Source of the DNA: an uncultured Mycoplasmatota bacterium
GTDB taxonomy: Bacteria; Bacillota_I; Bacilli_A; RF39; UBA660
Direction of reading: 5' to 3'
DNA length: 64,000 bases
NCBI GenBank assembly: GCA_900546055.1
Contig: URBG01000002.1
Coordinates: 1 to 64,000, forward strand
Translations under genes and position numbers: made by a program
Notes under the pieces: generated by a model
What the model was told of the DNA's origin: nothing
Databases searched by the model: none
The model's input: only the letters and a program-made list of their open reading frames with translations
Shown here: piece after piece, positions 59,243 to 64,000 of the stretch
Layout of the letters: each line of letters starts with the position of its first letter
How positions within the stretch are numbered: position 1 is the stretch's first letter

Positions 59243-60090
59243 TAGCTATCTTTCCTTTTCAATACAGAAACATAATCAATATTATTAAAGTCAACTGAAG
59301 CCTTAACTAAAGCGACCTTTGATAAATCAAAGTTATCTGTTGTCACCTTTGTTACGTGACCAACTAATAAACCACTAGGAAAAGTATCACCCATTCCAGT
59401 TGTTACAACATCGGCACCTTTTGGAATATCAATATTTTCACTAATACCTTCAACAGTATAAGTATTGTTCTTTGAACTGTATTTTGAAATAAGTCCGTAA
59501 ACATAACTATCTTTAACCTTTATTTTAACACTTATTTTATCACTCATATTTTCATTAGCTAACAATTTAACCGTACTTACATGATTACTAACTGTTGAGA
59601 CTTTTCCAATTAAACCATCATTATTGATAACTGCCATATTTTTCTTAATTCCATCAACCTTACCTTTATCAATTGTAACTTCGTCATACCAATAATCAAT
59701 ATTACGATTAATAACCGTTGCATTTTTGTAAACCTTATCACTTAATACTGTATTCAAATCTAGCGTCTTTTTAAGTTTACTAACTTCATCTTTTAAATTA
59801 TCATTAGCTGCAACTACACTATCCATTTGTTCTTCTTTAGATTTAAGTTCCTTATATTTCTCATATATGTCATTTTTTTCATGGCCCTCTCTAATTTTAT
59901 CTTTAATAAAATTAACCGGCGTTGAAATAACATTGATAACAAATGTACCACTATCTTTAACAATTTTCTCGACAGGATTTAAATTACGATCCTTTTTTAA
60001 AGCAACTGAAAGCACCACCAGCAATATTGCTATGGCGACTATAATAATAATCAATAAGTATCGTTTTTCAAATTCCTTTTTCTTGTACAT
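59242..60090 (-). CDS. mreC: Rod-shape-determining protein MreC
   Basis: A 283-residue bitopic protein: a short cytoplasmic Lys-rich start, one membrane segment (about 8-28), a coiled-coil (about 70-110, KEEQMDSVVAANDNLKDEVS) and the two-lobed beta domain (TVINRNIDYWYDEVTIDKGK, PKGADVVTTGMGDTFPSGLL). MreC scaffolds the wall-synthesis complex. mreB is missing just upstream, although Bacillus has it there. ATG at 60090 after AGGTGATAAA. Confidence 0.93.
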   Translation of the reverse strand: MYKKKEFEKRYLLIIIIVAIAILLVVLSVALKKDRNLNPVEKIVKDSGTFVINVISTPVNFIKDKIREGHEKNDIYEKYKELKSKEEQMDSVVAANDNLKDEVSKLKKTLDLNTVLSDKVYKNATVINRNIDYWYDEVTIDKGKVDGIKKNMAVINNDGLIGKVSTVSNHVSTVKLLANENMSDKISVKIKVKDSYVYGLISKYSSKNNTYTVEGISENIDIPKGADVVTTGMGDTFPSGLLVGHVTKVTTDNFDLSKVALVKASVDFNNIDYVSVLKRKDS

Positions 60091-60137
60091 TTTTATCACC
60101 TATATAAAATTATAATATATTTTAGGAGAAAAACCAA

Positions 60138-60818
60138 CTAAATTTTACCATTTTCTAAAAAACTATAGTATTTGTTTTCTCCAATAATAACATGGTCAAC
60201 TAACTTAATTCCCATTAGTATCCCAATTTGATTTAACCTTTGTGTTACATTAATATCTTCAATACTCGGTCTCACATCACCACTGGGATGATTGTGCACA
60301 CAAATTACCGCTGTCGCATTAAGTAAATAAGCTTCTTTAAATATATCCCTTGGATGAACCATACTATGATTAACTGTTCCAACAAATAATAGCTTTTCTT
60401 TCAAAACCTTTTTACCAGAATCGAGATACAAACAGTAAAAATTTTCCTGCGATGAACTAACAATACTTTTATAGTATTCATATACCACCTCAGGCGATTT
60501 TATCTTTACATCAATAATCTTATCCTGTTTAACACTAACTCTTCGGCTAAGCTCAATTGTCGCTAAAATAAGGCAAGCTTTTGCTGCCCCAATTCCTTTA
60601 ATATTTATGAGTTCATGATAAGTAATATGTTTTAAATTTTGAATATGACCAATTTCTTTTAATAGTTTAGACGCTAATACTTTAGCCGACATATCCTTTG
60701 TCCCCGTTTTTAAAACTATTGACAATAACTCTTCATCACTTAAACTACTAACCCCTTTATTAATTAATCTTTCCCTCGGCCTTTCATTAATAGGCAACTC
60801 CTTAATTCCGATATTCAT
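60138..60818 (-). CDS. radC: RadC-family JAB-domain protein
   Basis: A 226-residue protein. Helix-hairpin-helix elements (about 55-75, LINIKGIGAAKACLILA) precede a JAB/MPN metalloprotease-like domain with HNHPSGDVRPSIED, the metal site. RadC has been linked to DNA repair without a proven reaction. The radC-mre order is that of Bacillus. Confidence 0.92.
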   Translation of the reverse strand: MNIGIKELPINERPRERLINKGVSSLSDEELLSIVLKTGTKDMSAKVLASKLLKEIGHIQNLKHITYHELINIKGIGAAKACLILATIELSRRVSVKQDKIIDVKIKSPEVVYEYYKSIVSSSQENFYCLYLDSGKKVLKEKLLFVGTVNHSMVHPRDIFKEAYLLNATAVICVHNHPSGDVRPSIEDINVTQRLNQIGILMGIKLVDHVIIGENKYYSFLENGKI

Positions 60819-61266
60819 CGTTAACCATCTCCTCGTACTTTGCTAAAACCTGATTACAAATAGCATTTATAGTTCCTCCATCTTTAGTTTTAGAAAGTAA
60901 ATCGTCATACTGACCTAAAACTGTTAAAAATCCGGCATTATCTGTAATCTTTTCCTTTATATATGTATCATACCCTTTTTCTTTGTAATATCCTTGTATT
61001 TTCTCTGCATTTTTTTTATTTGTTGAAATTCCTATATAAGTATAGTACATATTATCTTCGACATTGTAGATGTAATGTTCAAATTCTCCCATGTTATCTT
61101 GCATGTTTTCTTTACTCGAATATACTCCTCTTTGAACATAATAAATGGTTTCTGCATTCTTAGAAACAGTAATTCCTTCAGCATGATCGTACCCACTAAT
61201 CAAAAAATAGGCCATTAAAGTTCCTATAATTAAACTTGCCACTACTGGAAAAAGATATTTTTTCAT
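60802..61266 (-). CDS. Membrane protein with SPOR-like domain (spoIIB position)
   Basis: A 154-residue protein with an N-terminal membrane segment (about 5-24) and a small domain of two similar halves (YYVQRGVYSSKENMQD, YYTYIGISTNKKNAEKIQGYYKEKGY), the shape of a SPOR peptidoglycan-binding domain. In Bacillus spoIIB, a SPOR protein for septal remodelling in sporulation, lies next to maf-radC. The link to SpoIIB is inference. Ends 17 bp inside radC. Confidence 0.6.
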   Translation of the reverse strand: MKKYLFPVVASLIIGTLMAYFLISGYDHAEGITVSKNAETIYYVQRGVYSSKENMQDNMGEFEHYIYNVEDNMYYTYIGISTNKKNAEKIQGYYKEKGYDTYIKEKITDNAGFLTVLGQYDDLLSKTKDGGTINAICNQVLAKYEEMVNDEYRN

Positions 61267-61342
61267 ACTATCACCTAAACTCCATTGTACATGTTAGTTA
61301 AGTTGTTATTTTGTCGAAAAAACTAGATATTTAATAATTAAA

Positions 61343-61371
61343 AAACTTAGTTCAATTAATAAACTAAGTTT
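61343..61371 (-). terminator. Terminator of the DEAD-box helicase gene
   Basis: AAACTTAGTT with AACTAAGTTT and trailing Ts, just after the stop codon. Confidence 0.8.
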
Positions 61372-61376
61372 CAATT

Positions 61377-62948
61377 TTATCTTCCTCTATTGGCAATTTC
61401 TACATTAATTTTACGACCACGAAATTTTTTGTTAGTTAAACCTTTTTTTAATTTATCTATCACTTTATTATCGACATCTAAAAAAGTAAACTTATTTAAA
61501 ATTTCAATATTACTAAAGTTTTCTTTAGCAATATTTGTTTCTTTTTTTAGTAAATCTAATAAACTTCCATTTTTAAGTTTATCCATTTTCCCAATCGTTA
61601 AAAACACTCTTGTTTTGTCTTTCGAAGTTAAGTTTTTCTGTTTTGTTTTAACTGTTACGTCAACACTAAAATCAGCCCCTATTTCTCGGTCAAAAGTTAT
61701 TTTTAATAATCCTGAAGCCAATTTTATTAATTCGTCTTTTTCCATATCCCTTATATAGCTAAGGCATTGTTCATCTCTCACCGCTAAAGCCTCAGTTTTA
61801 ATTTGCTCATACTTATTTGCGTAAACTTCAGCAGAAGTTGGTAAATCTTTTTTTGTAACCTGACATTTAGCGACTTTTTCGACATCCTGCAAGAATCTAA
61901 CTTCTTTTGGATTAACTAAAGAAACAGATAATCCTGAATTACCAGCTCTCCCCGTTCTCCCAATTCGGTGAATATAAGATTCAATATCTTGCGGTAAATT
62001 ATAATTAATTACCACATCGATATCATCAACATGAATTCCCCTTGCAGCAACATCAGTTGCGATTAAATAATTAAATGATCCATCTTTAAAACGTTTTAAA
62101 GTCTGACTACGCATGCTTTGAGAAATATCCCCATGCATAACCTCAACACTATAGCCACGTCCTTGCATCTCACCTAATAATTCATCACATTCTTTTTTAG
62201 TTTGGCAAAAAATAATTCCTAGTTTAAAATTATTAGCGTCCAAAACACGGTACATTGCCTCTCCCCTAGTTCTATTATTTACTAAATAATAATTTTGCTC
62301 AACATTAATTGAAGTTCGGCTATTTTCTTTAATTTCAATAAATTTATAATCTTTCTTCATATAACGTGAAGCTAAACGTTCTATTGGCTTTGGCATTGTT
62401 GCAGAGAATAATAATACTTGTTTCTCTTCACTAGTTTGTTTGAAAATGCACTCAATATCATCAATAAATCCCATATTAAGCATCTCATCAGCCTCGTCTA
62501 AAATAAAATAATCTAAATTATCCAATTTTAAAGTTTTACGCTTTAAAAGATCCATAATTCTTCCTGGCGTCCCGACTACTACTTGAACACCTTTTTTCAA
62601 AGCGCTCATTTGTTTTTCAATACTAAATCCGCCATATACTGCCAAGACATTTAATTTATTAAATTTACTAAGTTTATTAAATTCCTCACTTACTTGAACA
62701 GCTAACTCTCTAGTTGGCGCTAAAACTAAAACCTGAACACTTTTGTTTTCTGGATCAATTTTTGATAAAACACTAGCAGCAAACGCCATTGTCTTACCCG
62801 TTCCGGTCTGAGCTTTCCCGATTACATCATTTCCTTCCATAATTAATGGAATAATTTCTTCTTGAATTTTACTAGGTAATTCATAACCTAAAGCATCTAC
62901 TGCTTTAAGGACTTCTTCCTTGAGCCCCAATTCTTTAAATTTTTTCAT
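61377..62948 (-). CDS. DEAD-box RNA helicase with DbpA-type RNA-binding tail
   Basis: A 523-residue ATP-dependent helicase with the full motif set: AQTGTGKT (I), PTRELA (Ia), LDEADEML (II), SAT (III), ARGIHVDD and HRIGRTGR (VI). A C-terminal RNA-recognition-like domain (about 440-520, FLTIGKMDKLKNGSLLDLLK ... KFRGRKINVEIANRG) is of the DbpA type, so it may act in ribosome assembly or cold-shock RNA handling like CshA or DbpA. Start ATG at 62948. Confidence 0.93.
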   Translation of the reverse strand: MKKFKELGLKEEVLKAVDALGYELPSKIQEEIIPLIMEGNDVIGKAQTGTGKTMAFAASVLSKIDPENKSVQVLVLAPTRELAVQVSEEFNKLSKFNKLNVLAVYGGFSIEKQMSALKKGVQVVVGTPGRIMDLLKRKTLKLDNLDYFILDEADEMLNMGFIDDIECIFKQTSEEKQVLLFSATMPKPIERLASRYMKKDYKFIEIKENSRTSINVEQNYYLVNNRTRGEAMYRVLDANNFKLGIIFCQTKKECDELLGEMQGRGYSVEVMHGDISQSMRSQTLKRFKDGSFNYLIATDVAARGIHVDDIDVVINYNLPQDIESYIHRIGRTGRAGNSGLSVSLVNPKEVRFLQDVEKVAKCQVTKKDLPTSAEVYANKYEQIKTEALAVRDEQCLSYIRDMEKDELIKLASGLLKITFDREIGADFSVDVTVKTKQKNLTSKDKTRVFLTIGKMDKLKNGSLLDLLKKETNIAKENFSNIEILNKFTFLDVDNKVIDKLKKGLTNKKFRGRKINVEIANRGR

Positions 62949-63020
62949 GTATTCTTCTTTCTAACAAGGTTTAAAACCTGACAACTAACTATAACACATA
63001 TTTATGAAAAGCGCAAATAA

Positions 63021-63044
63021 AAAGAATAGATTATTCTATTCTTT
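63021..63044 (-). terminator. ftsZ terminator
   Basis: AAAGAATAGA with TCTATTCTTT, TTAT loop, and a T-rich tail, at the ftsZ end. Confidence 0.75.
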
Positions 63045-64000
63045 AAAAATTTCTCTTTCTAAGGAATGCTGGAATAACAGTATCATCACTATCATCATCA
63101 TCTAATAAAACATCGATAGTCTCTTCTTTACTTGCGTGAGAAGGAACCTCTTTGTTCTTATCATCAAATCCAGTTGCAATTACTGTAACAATAATTTCGT
63201 CTGTGAAATTTTCATTAATAACTGCACCAAAGATTGTATTAATATCAGTATTAGCTGATTTTCTAATTGCTTCCACTGCCTCTTCAACTTCAAATAAAGT
63301 TAAGTTTGGACCACCAGTTACATTGATAATCGCATCAGTAGCACCATCGATACTAGTTTCAAGAAGTGGACTCAATACTGCTTGATTAGCCGCTTCTACT
63401 GCTCTATCTTCTCCAACTCCCGCACCGATTCCGATTAAAGCATCACCACGTTTTTCCATTACCGCTCTAACGTCTGCAAAGTCTAGGTTGATTAATCCAG
63501 CTACCGCAATTAAATCTGAAATAGATTGAACACCACGTCTTAATACATTATCAACTTCCTTGAATGAATCTAATAAAGGTGTTGATTTGTCAATAATTTC
63601 TCTTAATCTATCGTTAGGAACAACGATTAAAGTATCAACATGTTTCTTTAATTCTTTAATTCCTTCTAAAGCTTGTTCCATACGCTTTTTACCTTCAAAT
63701 GAGAATGGTTTTGTTACGATACCAACAGTTAATGCTCCTTGACTCTGTGCGATATCAGCTACAACTGGAGCAGCCCCTGTTCCAGTTCCACCACCCATTC
63801 CGCAGGTAATAAATACCATATCAGCATCTTTTAATGATTCTTCAATTTCATTTTTTGACTCTAAAGCCGCTTCCTTACCAATTTGTGGATTGGCACCAGC
63901 GCCAAGTCCATTAGTTAATTGTTCACCCATCTGAATTTTCTTTTCAGCAAGTGAATTATTTAAAACTTGTGAATCGGTATTAGCTACAATAAACTCTACT
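63043..64000 (-). CDS. ftsZ: Cell-division GTPase FtsZ (5' end cut by the window)
   Basis: A tubulin-like GTPase forming the division ring. The frame remains open from the right edge, continuing [16 protein letters not shown], so the gene begins outside the window; the internal Met at 63930 is not the start. The signature [10 protein letters not shown] (tubulin motif) and [11 protein letters not shown] are present. The C-terminus ends [10 protein letters not shown], the conserved peptide that binds FtsA, EzrA or ZipA-like partners, reached after a linker of about 20-30 residues. Confidence 0.97.
   Translation of the reverse strand, partial: VEFIVANTDSQVLNNSLAEKKIQMGEQLTNGLGAGANPQIGKEAALESKNEIEESLKDADMVFITCGMGGGTGTGAAPVVADIAQSQGALTVGIVTKPFSFEGKKRMEQALEGIKELKKHVDTLIVVPNDRLREIIDKSTPLLDSFKEVDNVLRRGVQSISDLIAVAGLINLDFADVRAVMEKRGDALIGIGAGVGEDRAVEAANQAVLSPLLETSIDGATDAIINVTGGPNLTLFEVEEAVEAIRKSANTDINTIFGAVINENFTDEIIVTVIATGFDDKNKEVPSHASKEETIDVLLDDDDSDDTVIPAFLRKRNF

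Overview
The window is AT-rich throughout and uses the standard code: TGA is a real stop (for example at galE) and Trp is read from TGG. Gene order is that of a low-GC Gram-positive of the class Bacilli. Many blocks follow the Bacillus subtilis order with pieces missing: rnhC / cvpA-trxA (polX and mutS2 absent), lspA-rluD, tgt-yrzE-spoVB-comN-secDF-relA-dtd ... hisS-aspS (yajC, recJ and apt absent), lexA / small SOS gene / tkt-yneF, xseA-xseB-nusB, and SPOR protein-radC-mreC-mreD-spoIVFA-spoIVFB-rplU-prp-rpmA (mreB and minCD absent). This points to a compacted genome, probably an uncultured, host-associated Bacilli lineage related to Erysipelotrichales/RF39-type bacteria. The lineage is an inference. 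The cell is walled (MreCD, SecDF, sortase, PASTA protein, glucosaminidase, FtsZ).

Layout. 0-12 kb holds envelope and polysaccharide genes: a family 2 glycosyltransferase, a flippase, the sporulation protease SpoIVB, galE, a PASTA-repeat membrane protein, a GT-C-like membrane protein and a large secreted glucosaminidase with Ig-like repeats. 12-25 kb holds housekeeping genes (CDP-alcohol phosphatidyltransferase, rhomboid, rluD, lspA, a class B-like sortase, trxA, cvpA, rnhC, a clear 6S RNA, a AAA+ ATPase, ttcA-like, a polysaccharide deacetylase, yoaP-like, aspS, hisS). 26-32 kb is an accessory surface island between hisS and dtd, with a thioester (TQxA) adhesin, a large Pro-rich protein with an MPQTG motif, a cytosolic partner-like protein and small proteins. 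32-43 kb is the relA/secDF/comN/spoVB/tgt block. 43-47 kb has a GreA-like fusion, tkt and lexA with its divergent small gene. 47-54 kb carries pilin-like genes, exonuclease VII, nusB, a Flp pilin and a TasA-like protein whose 3' end looks like the variable region of a diversity-generating retroelement. 54-64 kb has membrane proteins, a small structured transcript, the L21/L27 operon, spoIVFA/FB, mreCD, radC, a DEAD-box helicase and ftsZ, which is cut by the right edge.

How the genes fit together. SpoIVB, SpoIVFA and SpoIVFB are the signalling protease, the regulator and the intramembrane protease of the sigma-K checkpoint. With SpoVB and a SPOR protein in the spoIIB position they suggest that endospore formation is retained in a reduced genome. 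A surface programme (sortase, thioester adhesin, prepilins, Flp pilin, TasA-like proteins) is spread over the window. The strongest candidates for something undescribed are the retroelement-type variable region at 52.42-52.53 kb, a 45-residue membrane protein under an apparent LexA-controlled promoter, a 12-codon ORF in its own structured transcript at 55.25-55.45 kb, and a SpoIVFB whose conserved N-terminus lies upstream of any ordinary start codon.
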